A stretch of 64,000 nucleotides of DNA from Tenacibaculum lutimaris (lineage in GTDB: Bacteria > Bacteroidota > Bacteroidia > Flavobacteriales > Flavobacteriaceae): assembly GCF_003610735.1 (NCBI RefSeq), contig NZ_RAQM01000008.1, positions 124,001 to 188,000 on the forward strand, written 5' to 3'. The notes below the pieces were generated by a model, which saw only the letters and a program-made list of their open reading frames with translations, was not told where the DNA came from and did not search any database. Positions 33,657-43,325 of this stretch are shown piece after piece (positions within the stretch are counted from its first letter, which is position 1; every line of letters begins with the position of its first letter). The translations under genes and the position numbers were made by a program.

Positions 33657-34504
33657 TAAAAATAGCCATACAAAAATCAGGAAGACTTAATCAAGACTCC
33701 CTACAAATTTTAAAAGATTGTGGAGTTTCTATTGATAACGGTAAAGATCAATTAAAAGCTTCAGCAAGTAACTTCTCGTTAGAAATATTTTATTTAAGAA
33801 ATGGAGATATTCCACAGTATTTAAAAGATGGAGTAGTTGACATAGCTATTATCGGAGAAAACTTGTTAATAGAAAAAGGAGAAGGAATTCAATTCATAGA
33901 AAAACTAGGTTTTTCAAAATGTAAAGTGTCCTTAGCAATTCCTAAAAATGAGGAATATACAGGAATAAACTACTTTCAGAATAAAAAAATAGCAACTTCA
34001 TATCCAAACACAGTTTTAAAATTTCTAGAAGAGAAGAACATAAAATCACAATTACATATCATTAACGGTTCTGTAGAAATAGCTCCAAATATTGGTTTAG
34101 CAGACGGAATATGTGATATTGTATCTAGTGGTTCAACTTTATTTAAAAACAACTTAAAAGAAGTAGAAGTTCTATTAAAATCGGAAGCTGTATTGGCAGT
34201 TTCACCTAAGATTCAAGAAAAACAACAAGCAATACTTAACAAATTACAATTTAGGCTTCAATCAGTATTAAAAGCAAGACAATCAAGATATGTGTTACTA
34301 AATGCTCCGAATGAAAAACTAGACAAAATCATTGATATTTTACCAGGAATGCGTAGCCCAACAGTACTTCCTTTAGCAGAAGAAGGTTGGAGTTCGGTAC
34401 ATTCAGTACTTAATAAAAATGAATTTTGGGAGATTATAGACGAACTAAAAGCCAATGGAGCAGAAGGTATTTTGGTTTGTCCAATAGAAAAAATGGTTGT
34501 TTAA
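33647..34504 (+). CDS. hisG: ATP phosphoribosyltransferase
   Basis: A 285-residue long-form HisG, the first and feedback-regulated step of histidine synthesis (ATP plus PRPP). MSKLKIAIQKSGRLNQDSL, GDIPQYLKDGVVDIAIIGENL and the PRPP loop GICDIVSSGSTL are seen. The C-terminal 75 residues form the PII-like regulatory domain (MRSPTVLPLAEEGWSSVHSV) that binds histidine. First structural gene of the operon; hisD starts 17 nt downstream. Confidence 0.97.
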   Translation: MSKLKIAIQKSGRLNQDSLQILKDCGVSIDNGKDQLKASASNFSLEIFYLRNGDIPQYLKDGVVDIAIIGENLLIEKGEGIQFIEKLGFSKCKVSLAIPKNEEYTGINYFQNKKIATSYPNTVLKFLEEKNIKSQLHIINGSVEIAPNIGLADGICDIVSSGSTLFKNNLKEVEVLLKSEAVLAVSPKIQEKQQAILNKLQFRLQSVLKARQSRYVLLNAPNEKLDKIIDILPGMRSPTVLPLAEEGWSSVHSVLNKNEFWEIIDELKANGAEGILVCPIEKMVV

Positions 34505-34521
34505 CAAGATAAAATTAAAAG

Positions 34522-35811
34522 ATGAAAATTATAAAAAATCCAGCAATACAAACTTGGAGTTCATTGTGTAAAAGAGCTGTTATTAATGAGAATAGTTTAC
34601 AAGAAACCGTACGAACTATTTTAAACGATGTGAAAACTAATAAAGATAAAGCATTAGTAAAATATGCTCAGTTGTTAGACAATGTTTCTCTTGAATCTTT
34701 TAAAGTTACAGAGGAAGAAATAGAAAAAGCAAAAAGTTTAGTTTCTGAGGAGTTAAAAAAAGCTATTCAATTAGCAAAAAAGAATATTGAAACGTTTCAC
34801 AACTCACAAAAAGAAGACCCTAAAAAAGTAACAACGGTAACAGGTGTTACTTGCTGGAGAAAAAGCGTAGCGATTGAAAAGGTTGGATTGTATATTCCTG
34901 GAGGATCAGCTCCATTGTTTTCTACCATTTTAATGTTGGGTATTCCAGCAAAATCAGCCGGTTGTAAAGAAATTATTTTATGTACACCACCTAACAAAGA
35001 AGGAGCCGTTAATCCTGCAATTTTATACACGGCCTCGCTAGTAGGAATCACGCAAATTTTTAAAGTAGGAGGCGCACAGGCTATAGGGGCTATGGCATAC
35101 GGAACAGAAACAATTCCTCAAGTATATAAAATTTTAGGACCAGGAAATCAATTTGTAACTAAGGCAAAAGAGTTGGTACAACAGCAAGGAGCAGCTATTG
35201 ATATGCCAGCGGGTCCTAGTGAAGTACTTGTAATTGCAGATGAAACTAGCAATCCTGTATTTGTAGCAGCTGATTTGTTGTCGCAAGCAGAACACGGAGC
35301 AGACAGTCAATCAGTATTGGTAACTACTAACGAAGAAGTTGCTAAAAATGTGGAAGTAGAGTTAAAGAAACAGTTAGAAGATTTACCTAGGAAAGAACTT
35401 GCAAAAAAAGCAATAGAAAATAGTTTTACAGTGGTTTTTAACTCTAAAGAAGAATGTATAAACTTTAGTAACGAGTATGCACCAGAACACTTAATTATAG
35501 CATCAGAAAAAGCTTCTGAATATATTGATGGAGTTATGAATGCAGGTTCAGTATTTTTAGGAAATTACAGTTGTGAAAGTGCTGGAGATTATGCTAGTGG
35601 AACCAATCATACATTGCCTACAAACGGTTATGCAAAAAACTACAGTGGTGTTTCATTGGATAGTTTTGTGAAGAAAATAACCTTTCAAGAAGTAACTAAA
35701 GAAGGTATAGACAACCTAGGTGAAGCTATAGAATTGATGGCAGAAGCTGAAGGTTTACAAGCACACAAAAACGCAATAACAGTTAGATTAAAAGAGCTTA
35801 ATAATGTTTAA
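34522..35811 (+). CDS. hisD: Histidinol dehydrogenase
   Basis: A 429-residue zinc- and NAD-dependent enzyme that oxidises L-histidinol to L-histidine in two steps. VGLYIPGGSAPLFSTILMLG, FKVGGAQAIGAMAYGT, KILGPGNQFVTKAKEL, DMPAGPSEVLVIAD, LLSQAEHGADSQ (zinc and catalytic region) and EYAPEHL are all intact. The next gene, hisC, overlaps its end by 8 nt. Confidence 0.97.
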   Translation: MKIIKNPAIQTWSSLCKRAVINENSLQETVRTILNDVKTNKDKALVKYAQLLDNVSLESFKVTEEEIEKAKSLVSEELKKAIQLAKKNIETFHNSQKEDPKKVTTVTGVTCWRKSVAIEKVGLYIPGGSAPLFSTILMLGIPAKSAGCKEIILCTPPNKEGAVNPAILYTASLVGITQIFKVGGAQAIGAMAYGTETIPQVYKILGPGNQFVTKAKELVQQQGAAIDMPAGPSEVLVIADETSNPVFVAADLLSQAEHGADSQSVLVTTNEEVAKNVEVELKKQLEDLPRKELAKKAIENSFTVVFNSKEECINFSNEYAPEHLIIASEKASEYIDGVMNAGSVFLGNYSCESAGDYASGTNHTLPTNGYAKNYSGVSLDSFVKKITFQEVTKEGIDNLGEAIELMAEAEGLQAHKNAITVRLKELNNV

Positions 35812-36862
35812 TTTAGAAAAAATAGTACGACCTAATATTCAACAGCTAAAAGCCTATTCTTCTGCTAGAGATGAATTCAAAGGAATTGCTGAAGTTTATT
35901 TAGACGCCAATGAGAATCCATTTGGTACCTTGAATCGCTATCCAGATCCACAACAAATGGCAATTAAAAAACGATTGTCTGAAATTAAAGGTGTAAATGA
36001 GAATCAAATCTTTATAGGAAATGGAAGTGATGAAGTAATTGATTTAGCATTTAGAATATTTTGTAATCCAAGTAAAGATAAAGCGCTAACTTTTATCCCC
36101 TCTTATGGAATGTATAATGTTTCCGCAGCTATTAATAATGTAGAACTGATTGAATTAGCTTTAAATCAAGATTTTCAGATTAATACAGATGTTTTAGAAC
36201 GTTATTTAGAAGATGAAAATTTAAAATTAATATTCATTTGCTCACCAAATAACCCAACAGGAAATTGTTTTAAAAATGAAACAATTGAGTTTATTCTTAG
36301 TAAATTCAAGGGAATTGTAATTATTGATGAAGCCTATATTGATTTTAGCACTAAAGAATCTTTTATAAATCAATTAAAAAATTATCCAAATCTAATTATC
36401 AGCCAAACCTTTAGTAAAGCATGGGGGTTAGCAGGTGTTAGAGTAGGAGTGGCATATGCTAATCAAGAAATTATTGATCTATACAACAAGGTAAAACCAC
36501 CTTATAATATTAGTGCTTTAAATCAAGAAGCTGTACTTAATAAGCTAGATAATTTAGCTCAGTTTGAAATTGAGAAAAATATAATTCTGAATGAAAAGGA
36601 AAAATTAGAAAAGCGGTTAGAGGAACTTGAACTGGTTAAAAAAGTATATCCTTCAGATGCTAATTTTATATTAATAGAAGTTACCAGTGCTAATGAACTG
36701 TATGCTCAGCTAGTAGCTCGAAAAATTATAACGAGAAACAGGAGTAACTTGGTGCGTAATTGTATACGAATTACGGTAGGAAGCGAAAAAGAAAACAAAA
36801 GGTTAATAGAAACGCTTCAACAATTAAGTATTACATCAAGTGAAGTTGAAAACTCACTTTAA
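35804..36862 (+). CDS. hisC: Histidinol-phosphate aminotransferase
   Basis: A 352-residue class I/II PLP aminotransferase that makes histidinol phosphate from imidazole acetol phosphate with glutamate. YLDANENPFG, FICSPNNPTGNCF, IVIIDEAYIDF and the PLP-Lys motif SQTFSKAWGLAGVRVG are present. It overlaps hisD by 8 nt and precedes hisB by 15 nt. Confidence 0.96.
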   Translation: MFNLEKIVRPNIQQLKAYSSARDEFKGIAEVYLDANENPFGTLNRYPDPQQMAIKKRLSEIKGVNENQIFIGNGSDEVIDLAFRIFCNPSKDKALTFIPSYGMYNVSAAINNVELIELALNQDFQINTDVLERYLEDENLKLIFICSPNNPTGNCFKNETIEFILSKFKGIVIIDEAYIDFSTKESFINQLKNYPNLIISQTFSKAWGLAGVRVGVAYANQEIIDLYNKVKPPYNISALNQEAVLNKLDNLAQFEIEKNIILNEKEKLEKRLEELELVKKVYPSDANFILIEVTSANELYAQLVARKIITRNRSNLVRNCIRITVGSEKENKRLIETLQQLSITSSEVENSL

Positions 36863-36877
36863 ATTTTTAAAAAGACG

Positions 36878-38011
36878 ATGAAAAAAATATTATTTATAGA
36901 TAGAGATGGTACGTTAATCAAAGAACCAGCAGATGAACAAACAGATTCATTTGAGAAATTACAATTCTATCCGAAAGTTTTTCAAGGATTGAGTAAAATA
37001 GCCAAAGAACTTGACTTTGAATTAGTGTTAGTCACTAATCAAGATGGATTAGGAACGGAAGCATATCCAGAAAACACGTTTTGGCCAGTACACAACTTTG
37101 TGATGAATACCTTAAAAGAAGAAGGTATTGAGTTCGCAGAAGAAATCATTGACAGAACATTTGCTAAAGACAATCAACCTACAAGAAAGCCAAACACAGG
37201 CTTATTAACAAAATACTTCTCTAAAGAGTATGATATGAAAAATTCTTTTGTAATAGGTGACCGTTTAACCGATGTAGAACTCGCTAAAAATTTGGGTGCT
37301 CAAGGAATTTACATTAATGATGAAACGAATTTAGGAACTGATGAAATTACTGTAAAAAGAGAGGAACTAGACGATTTTATAGCTTTAGAGAGTAACGATT
37401 GGAACACGATTTATGAGTTTTTAAAGTTGGAAGAACGTTCTGCCTCTATTGAAAGAAACACCAATGAAACTCAAATAAAAATAGAAGTAAATTTAGATGG
37501 AACAGGAAAAAGTACGATTGATACGGGTATTGCTTTTTTCGATCATATGTTAGATCAAATAGCGCGCCATGGTCAAATGGATCTGAATATACAAGTAAAA
37601 GGGGATTTAGAAGTAGATGAGCATCATACTATTGAAGATACAGCGATAGCATTAGGAGAAGTGTTTTATAAAGCACTTGGGAATAAACTAGGGATTGAAC
37701 GTTATGGATTCTGTTTACCAATGGATGATTGCTTAGCTCAAGTAGCTATTGACTTTGGTGGAAGAAACTGGTTGGTTTGGGAAGCTGATTTTAAACGAGA
37801 AATGATAGGTAAAATGCCTACGGAAATGTTTTATCACTTCTTTAAGTCGTTTACAGATGGTGCTAAATGTAACTTAAATATCAAAGCAGAAGGTACTAAC
37901 GAACATCACAAAATAGAAGCTATTTTCAAAGCTTTTGCAAAAGCGATAAAAGTAGCTGTAAAAAGAGATGTAGAGAAGATGATTTTACCATCAACAAAAG
38001 GAGTTCTGTAA
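36878..38011 (+). CDS. hisB: Bifunctional histidinol-phosphatase / imidazoleglycerol-phosphate dehydratase
   Basis: A 377-residue fusion. The N-terminal HAD phosphatase (about 1-165) has [12 protein letters not shown] and [16 protein letters not shown]. The C-terminal IGP dehydratase (about 185-377) has [35 protein letters not shown] and [18 protein letters not shown], with metal-binding His clusters. The same fusion is known from Gammaproteobacteria and Bacteroidota. An 84-nt gap with degenerate repeats separates it from hisH, the widest gap between structural genes of the operon. Confidence 0.97.
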   Translation: MKKILFIDRDGTLIKEPADEQTDSFEKLQFYPKVFQGLSKIAKELDFELVLVTNQDGLGTEAYPENTFWPVHNFVMNTLKEEGIEFAEEIIDRTFAKDNQPTRKPNTGLLTKYFSKEYDMKNSFVIGDRLTDVELAKNLGAQGIYINDETNLGTDEITVKREELDDFIALESNDWNTIYEFLKLEERSASIERNTNETQIKIEVNLDGTGKSTIDTGIAFFDHMLDQIARHGQMDLNIQVKGDLEVDEHHTIEDTAIALGEVFYKALGNKLGIERYGFCLPMDDCLAQVAIDFGGRNWLVWEADFKREMIGKMPTEMFYHFFKSFTDGAKCNLNIKAEGTNEHHKIEAIFKAFAKAIKVAVKRDVEKMILPSTKGVL

Positions 38012-38095
38012 TCAATTACGAATTAAAAACTATGAATTACTCAATAGTACGAGAAAATAATTTGTAATTAAAAATTCATCATTCATAATTAAAAT
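38012..38095. repeat. AT-rich degenerate repeat between hisB and hisH
   Basis: The gap holds repeated, partly inverted copies of an AATTACGAATT/AATTAAAAATTCAT unit. Such short AT-rich repeats occur between genes in many flavobacterial genomes. I see no promoter or terminator in it. Confidence 0.4.
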
Positions 38096-38677
38096 ATGAT
38101 AGCTATTATAAAATATAATGCAGGAAATATACGATCGGTACAAAATGCTCTAACTCGCTTGGGGTACGAAAGCATTATCACAGATAATCCAGAAGAAATA
38201 CAATTGGCAGATAAAGTCATATTTCCAGGGGTTGGAGAAGCTAGTTCAGCAATGAAATACTTAAAAGAAAGAAATCTTGATGAATTAATTGTTTCCTTAA
38301 AACAACCTGTACTAGGAATTTGTCTGGGACTACAACTAATGTGTACATATTCAGAAGAAGGAGATACCAAATGTTTGGGCATTTTTGATGCGCGTACAAA
38401 ACAGTTCCCACCAAAAGAGAAAGTACCACATATGGGGTGGAATAATTTTTCTGAATTAAAATCATCTAAACTGTTTACAAACATAGCTCTAGAAGATGAT
38501 GTATACTACGTTCATGGGTATTATGCAGAAGTATCTAAAAATACACTGGCAACCTGCGATTATATTCTTCCGTTCAGTACCGTTATGCAGCAAGATAATT
38601 TTTATGCAATGCAGTTTCACCCTGAAAAATCAGCCGATGTCGGGGAGCAATTATTGAATAATTTTTTAGAGTTATAA
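38096..38677 (+). CDS. hisH: Imidazole glycerol phosphate synthase, glutaminase subunit
   Basis: A 193-residue class I glutamine amidotransferase that supplies ammonia to His[20 protein letters not shown], the nucleophile Cys in [27 protein letters not shown], and the His-Glu pair in AMQFHPEKS are intact. It forms a complex with HisF, encoded two genes downstream. Confidence 0.97.
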   Translation: MIAIIKYNAGNIRSVQNALTRLGYESIITDNPEEIQLADKVIFPGVGEASSAMKYLKERNLDELIVSLKQPVLGICLGLQLMCTYSEEGDTKCLGIFDARTKQFPPKEKVPHMGWNNFSELKSSKLFTNIALEDDVYYVHGYYAEVSKNTLATCDYILPFSTVMQQDNFYAMQFHPEKSADVGEQLLNNFLEL

Positions 38678-38690
38678 AAAGAGATTAAAA

Positions 38691-39407
38691 ATGAGAATTA
38701 TACCTGCAATAGATATTATAGAAGGAAAATGTGTCCGCTTAACTAAAGGCGATTATGACACAAAAAAAATATACAATGAAAATCCGTTAGAAGTAGCTAA
38801 AGAATTTGAGGCAAACGGAATAGAATATTTACATATTGTTGATTTAGACGGCGCAAAATCTAGTCGAATTATAAACCACAAAGTATTAGAACAAATAGCA
38901 ACGAAAACCAATTTAAAAATTGATTTTGGAGGAGGTTTAAAGTCAGATAAAGATGCTCGAATCGCATTTGAAAGTGGAGCAAATCAAATAACAGGAGGAA
39001 GTATAGCGGTAAAGGATCCAGATGTTTTTATTGGATGGTTAACTAAATATGGTATGGATAAAATAATCTTGGGAGCAGATTGTAAAGACAGAAAAATTGC
39101 GACCAATGGTTGGTTACAAACCTCAGAAGTTGATGTTATTGAGTTTATAAGTGAATATCAAGAAATAGGTATTGCAAATACTATTTGTACAGATGTTGCT
39201 AAAGATGGAATGTTACAAGGTGCTTCTTTAGATTTATATTTAGAAATTTTGAGTAAAACCTCAGTAAACTTAATAGCGAGTGGAGGAGTAGCCAATATCA
39301 ATGATTTACATCGATTAAAAGAAATTGGTTGTGAAGGAGCCATTGTAGGTAAAGCTATTTATGAAGGAAACATAAGTTTAAAAGAATTACAAGAATTTAT
39401 AAGCTAA
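38691..39407 (+). CDS. hisA: Phosphoribosylformimino-5-aminoimidazole carboxamide ribotide isomerase
   Basis: A 238-residue beta/alpha-barrel isomerase (ProFAR to PRFAR). [46 protein letters not shown] and [13 protein letters not shown] are typical, with catalytic Asp residues in AIDI and CTDVAKDGM. Located between hisH and hisF with gaps of 13 and 3 nt. Confidence 0.97.
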   Translation: MRIIPAIDIIEGKCVRLTKGDYDTKKIYNENPLEVAKEFEANGIEYLHIVDLDGAKSSRIINHKVLEQIATKTNLKIDFGGGLKSDKDARIAFESGANQITGGSIAVKDPDVFIGWLTKYGMDKIILGADCKDRKIATNGWLQTSEVDVIEFISEYQEIGIANTICTDVAKDGMLQGASLDLYLEILSKTSVNLIASGGVANINDLHRLKEIGCEGAIVGKAIYEGNISLKELQEFIS

Positions 39408-39410
39408 GAG

Positions 39411-40163
39411 ATGTTAAAGAAAAGAATTATCCCATGTTTGGATATAAAAAACGGACGAACTGTAAAGGGAGTCAATTTTATAGATATTAAAGATGCTGGA
39501 GATCCAGTAGAATTAGCAAAACAATATGTAAAACAAGGAGCGGATGAATTAGTGTTTTTAGATATTACAGCTACACTAGAAAATAGAAAAACTTTGGTTG
39601 AATTGGTAAAAACAATTGCACAAGAAATTAATATTCCATTTACTGTTGGTGGAGGAATCAGTACTGTAGAAGATGCAGTCGCTTTAATTCAAGCAGGAGC
39701 CGATAAAGTAAGTATCAATTCTTCTGCAGTAAAAAATCCGCAATTAATAAGTGATTTAAAAAATCGATTTGGAAGTCAGTTTGTTGTGGTTGCCATTGAT
39801 ACTAAAAATGTAAATGGTAATTGGAAAGTGTTCACTGAAGGAGGCACTTTTGAAACCGAATTAGAGACTGTGAATTGGGCAAAAGAGGTAGAAAAATTAG
39901 GTACTGGTGAAATATTATTAACTTCTATGAATAGTGATGGTACCAAAAACGGATTTGACATTGAAGTTACCAAAGCAGTGAGTAAAACGGTAAATATTCC
40001 TGTAATAGCTTCAGGAGGAGCAGGAAAGGTAGAGCATTTTATAGAAGTTTTCACAAAAACAGAAGCCAGTGCAGGATTGGCTGCTAGTATCTTTCACTTT
40101 GGTGAAATACCTGTACCCGTACTAAAAAACGAATTAAAAAAACAAAACATAGCTATACGATGA
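39411..40163 (+). CDS. hisF: Imidazole glycerol phosphate synthase, cyclase subunit
   Basis: A 250-residue barrel enzyme that uses ammonia from HisH to make imidazole glycerol phosphate and [75 protein letters not shown] and [12 protein letters not shown] match HisF. It overlaps hisIE by 4 nt (ATGA). Confidence 0.97.
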   Translation: MLKKRIIPCLDIKNGRTVKGVNFIDIKDAGDPVELAKQYVKQGADELVFLDITATLENRKTLVELVKTIAQEINIPFTVGGGISTVEDAVALIQAGADKVSINSSAVKNPQLISDLKNRFGSQFVVVAIDTKNVNGNWKVFTEGGTFETELETVNWAKEVEKLGTGEILLTSMNSDGTKNGFDIEVTKAVSKTVNIPVIASGGAGKVEHFIEVFTKTEASAGLAASIFHFGEIPVPVLKNELKKQNIAIR

Positions 40164-40744
40164 ATATAGATTTTTCAAAAGGAAATGGATTGGTTCCAGT
40201 AGTAATACAAAATAATACCACATTGCAAGTACTAATGTTAGGGTACATGAATGAAGAAGCTTTTACTAAAACGAAAAAAGAGGGAAAAGTTACTTTTTAT
40301 AGCCGAAGTAAAAATAGACTTTGGACAAAAGGTGAGGAATCAGGAAATTTTTTATGGGTTAATGACATTCAAATAGATTGTGATAATGATACATTATTGA
40401 TTAAGGCAACTCCTGAAGGACCAACTTGTCATAAAGGAACCACTTCTTGTTTTGCAGAAGAGACGCCCAAAGGTTTTTTGTATTCATTAGAAAGTATTAT
40501 TTCTGACAGAATAGATAATGATGTTGAAACGTCTTATACTAATAAACTCTACAAAAGAGGAATTAACAAAGTGGCTCAAAAAGTAGGAGAGGAGGCTGTA
40601 GAAGTAGTTATAGAAGCGAAAGACAACAATGATGAATTATTTAAAAACGAGGCTGCCGATTTACTGTACCACTATTTAATTTTATTAAAAGCCAAAGGTT
40701 TTAGCTTAGTAGATATAGAAAATGTATTGAAAAGTCGCAATTAA
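40160..40744 (+). CDS. hisIE: Bifunctional phosphoribosyl-AMP cyclohydrolase / phosphoribosyl-ATP pyrophosphatase
   Basis: A 194-residue fusion. The HisI half (about 1-105) has [44 protein letters not shown] and [11 protein letters not shown] (zinc Cys). The HisE half (about 108-194) has [20 protein letters not shown] and [13 protein letters not shown]. It is the last gene of the operon. No clear terminator is visible before the converging gene at 40797. Confidence 0.96.
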   Translation: MNIDFSKGNGLVPVVIQNNTTLQVLMLGYMNEEAFTKTKKEGKVTFYSRSKNRLWTKGEESGNFLWVNDIQIDCDNDTLLIKATPEGPTCHKGTTSCFAEETPKGFLYSLESIISDRIDNDVETSYTNKLYKRGINKVAQKVGEEAVEVVIEAKDNNDELFKNEAADLLYHYLILLKAKGFSLVDIENVLKSRN

Positions 40745-40796
40745 AGTTGTAAATGATATTGGGCTTTTTTATAAAGGACTCATCAGATGAAAAAAA

Positions 40797-41747
40797 TTAC
40801 TGTTGCATTTGCTTAAAAAAGAATTTAATGACTTCAAAATTTACATCTGATGTTGTCCAATGTCCAATATTTTCATAAGCTTTAAACATTGGGTTTATAT
40901 TATTTTTATGATAGATTCTTTGGCATTCAAGATATCTTTCATAAACATTCCTTCCTATATTGTCGTTAATTATTTGTCGTTCAGCGTTACTGTATGCATC
41001 ATCAAATTGTACTGCATCATTTTCATCTAACTTACCCATATAAATAAATTGAGGGATGACTTTATAAGCTTCCAAATCAAATTCATGATTAAATAGTTCT
41101 TCTAAATCATTTATTCCGATTGGGTAATCTAATTCTATTTCGTTGATTTCTTTTTGAGGTAATAAAAGCTTACCATTAAATCCGCCTATAGCTAATGCTT
41201 TTATTTTATCAGGATGTATAAATGAAAATCTATTTGTAAATGTTGCAGATGCAGAAAAACCATTCATAAAAAATTTAGGAGCCACCTTAATTCTTAAAGT
41301 ATTCAATCTAGATTTAGCATCATTTATCATTTCTAATAGTTGCAAATCTAAACGTTTAAGTTCTGGTGTTTCTTCTAGCATTACATCTCTATCTAAAGCA
41401 TGTGTATAGGTCAATTCCTTTGATGTAGGCCTAGGAAATATAGGAACAAGTAAGGGTATTTTTAACATTGTAGAAATGTTGTTTCCTACAGAACTTACCG
41501 ATGCTAAACTTATGGCGTATTTTTTATGAACTTCTATGCTATCAGATGTTCTTCCTGTATTGTTAGGCTCTACAAGAAGGAATATCTCTTTATTTTGTGG
41601 AGTTTCTTTAGGAATAAAGAGAATATAATCACTATAAAAACCCTTTTTAGGATTTTTTTCTACGATAATTAAACTATCCTTTTCAGTAGTTTGGGCTGTA
41701 GAAATTAAGTGTAAAACAGTAAAAAATAAGGTAAATATTGAGCGCAT
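40797..41747 (-). CDS. Exported alpha/beta-hydrolase-like protein
   Basis: A 316-residue protein with a signal peptide (MRSIFTLFFTVLHLISTAQ). A nucleophile-elbow-like motif NGFSASATFTNRFSFIHPDK (Gly-x-Ser-x-x form) and a C-terminal ENIGHWTT with a possible catalytic His suggest an alpha/beta hydrolase fold; the acidic residue is not certain. No close named family is recognised. It lies 33 nt downstream of the amidohydrolase gene on the same strand, so an exported hydrolase pair is possible. Confidence 0.6.
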   Translation of the reverse strand: MRSIFTLFFTVLHLISTAQTTEKDSLIIVEKNPKKGFYSDYILFIPKETPQNKEIFLLVEPNNTGRTSDSIEVHKKYAISLASVSSVGNNISTMLKIPLLVPIFPRPTSKELTYTHALDRDVMLEETPELKRLDLQLLEMINDAKSRLNTLRIKVAPKFFMNGFSASATFTNRFSFIHPDKIKALAIGGFNGKLLLPQKEINEIELDYPIGINDLEELFNHEFDLEAYKVIPQFIYMGKLDENDAVQFDDAYSNAERQIINDNIGRNVYERYLECQRIYHKNNINPMFKAYENIGHWTTSDVNFEVIKFFFKQMQQ

Positions 41748-41780
41748 AAATATATTTTACAAATTATAATTAGCTAAGAA

Positions 41781-43202
41781 TTACAAACTCTTCCTATTTT
41801 TCCATTGATATTTTTCTTTATGAGCATCATTCCATTTGGCTACTTTTAAAAGCATAGTATCGATTTTAGTTTTATCAAGCCATTTTCCATCAACAAATAC
41901 ACCAGATATTGTACGTGTGTTATTAATATTTTCTAATGGATTTTTGTCTAGTAAAATTAAATCAGCAAACTTTCCTGTTTCAATAGTACCAATTTTGTCG
42001 CCGATTTCTAGCCATTCAGCTGGCAAACGAGTTGCAGAAGCTAAGGCTTCTTTAGTTGTTAATCCAGCTTCTACTAATAGTTCCAATTCATCATGAAGAG
42101 AAAAGCCCCAAACGATTCCAGAAATACCAGCATCTGTTCCTGCGAGTATAGGCACACCTTCTTCTTTAAAAGCTTTAACAATCTGTTTATGAAATTCTTT
42201 TTGTTTGTTAAAGAATTCAATTAATTTAGGAGAAGATCCAGAAAAACGATTCGAGTTTAACCATTTACTCTGCATTAATGGGTGTACATACTTTAAACTT
42301 GGTAGGTTTTGAATTTTTTCTGGTGATTTAGCTTGATTTAAAATCCAAACCATGTTAGATAAATTCGGAATTAACCAAGTATTATTTTCTTTAGCTAAGC
42401 GAGCAAATTCTTGCGCTTTTTCATAACTAAAATCATTCGTTTGTTTAGATAATTCTTCAACATGTGCTATGAGTCCGAAATGTGGTACAAATAAGTCTTC
42501 AGCAGGTTTTCCTTCAAAAATTGTAGGAATGTGTCCAACAACTTTCATGTTTTGTTTTTCAGCTTCATCAATAACAGCTTTAAAAGTTTCTTCGCTCAAC
42601 CAGGTATAAACTTTTATAAACCTATAACCTAAACCTTTAGCATTTCTAACCGATTGCCTTCCTTCAACAGGAGTCGTAGCTTTTATTTCATTGCCTTTAC
42701 CATCAATTACAGCAGCTATTGCCATACGAGGTCCAATAACACTTTTTTCCATTATTTTATCTCTTTGTGAAAAGTGTCCAAGCCTTCCACTTAACTCAAA
42801 TACTGTAGTCACTCCGTTTGCTATGTATGGAGTCATTAAGTTCTGTGTGTTAAAGTTTACTGTAGAACCTCTAGTTGCATATCCTTGAGAAAAACTTCCA
42901 TTGCTCAGCGTATGTACGTGCATATCAATTAGTCCTGGAATAAGCCATTTATCTTTTCCGTCAATAATTGTTGCTTTAGAAGGGACAGAATCATTTATAG
43001 ACTCTATTTTGTTATTGTGAATTACCACTGTAGCATTTTTAATGACATTATTATCTTCTGTCATTGGTATTACATTGACGTTTTTTATAACGTATGTGTT
43101 ACTGTCTTCTTTAGTTTCTGGTTTGTTGTTTTTTGTACAGTTAAGAAATAAAAATGATACTGTTAGGAGTAATAATAAATTACTAATTTTTAGATATTTC
43201 AT
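41781..43202 (-). CDS. Amidohydrolase family lipoprotein
   Basis: A 473-residue metal-dependent hydrolase of the imidazolonepropionase/TrzN-like superfamily. The N-terminus is a lipoprotein signal (LLTVSFLFLNC, lipobox Cys about residue 22). Metal-binding motifs are LIDMHVHTLSNG, FKAVIDEAEKQNMKVVGHIP with His, AHVEELSK, and ILAGTDAGISG. The end has LILLDKNPLENINNTRTISG. The substrate is unknown; cyclic amide, peptide or purine-like compounds are hydrolysed by relatives. Confidence 0.88.
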   Translation of the reverse strand: MKYLKISNLLLLLTVSFLFLNCTKNNKPETKEDSNTYVIKNVNVIPMTEDNNVIKNATVVIHNNKIESINDSVPSKATIIDGKDKWLIPGLIDMHVHTLSNGSFSQGYATRGSTVNFNTQNLMTPYIANGVTTVFELSGRLGHFSQRDKIMEKSVIGPRMAIAAVIDGKGNEIKATTPVEGRQSVRNAKGLGYRFIKVYTWLSEETFKAVIDEAEKQNMKVVGHIPTIFEGKPAEDLFVPHFGLIAHVEELSKQTNDFSYEKAQEFARLAKENNTWLIPNLSNMVWILNQAKSPEKIQNLPSLKYVHPLMQSKWLNSNRFSGSSPKLIEFFNKQKEFHKQIVKAFKEEGVPILAGTDAGISGIVWGFSLHDELELLVEAGLTTKEALASATRLPAEWLEIGDKIGTIETGKFADLILLDKNPLENINNTRTISGVFVDGKWLDKTKIDTMLLKVAKWNDAHKEKYQWKNRKSL

Positions 43203-43268
43203 GCAGTTTAGTTTTCTTGTAGACGTTTTAGGGTAAAAAATGTTACAAGAAGTCAGTATTAAAAAAAA

Positions 43269-43301
43269 ATGACTGAATTTTTAAATACTAAATTCAGTCA
43301 T
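43269..43301 (-). terminator. Terminator of the serine hydrolase gene
   Basis: ATGACTGAATTT / AAATTCAGTCAT, a perfect 12-bp stem followed on the minus strand by nine T. Confidence 0.9.
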
Positions 43302-43325
43302 AGATTTACTTATGTGCTTATTATG

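Noticed and set aside
36878..38011. An unusual or erroneous fusion at hisB
   Set aside because: The phosphatase-dehydratase fusion is a known normal form of HisB in Bacteroidota and Gammaproteobacteria.
40745..40796. A terminator after hisIE
   Set aside because: I could not find a convincing hairpin; only a short T-run is present, so none is listed.
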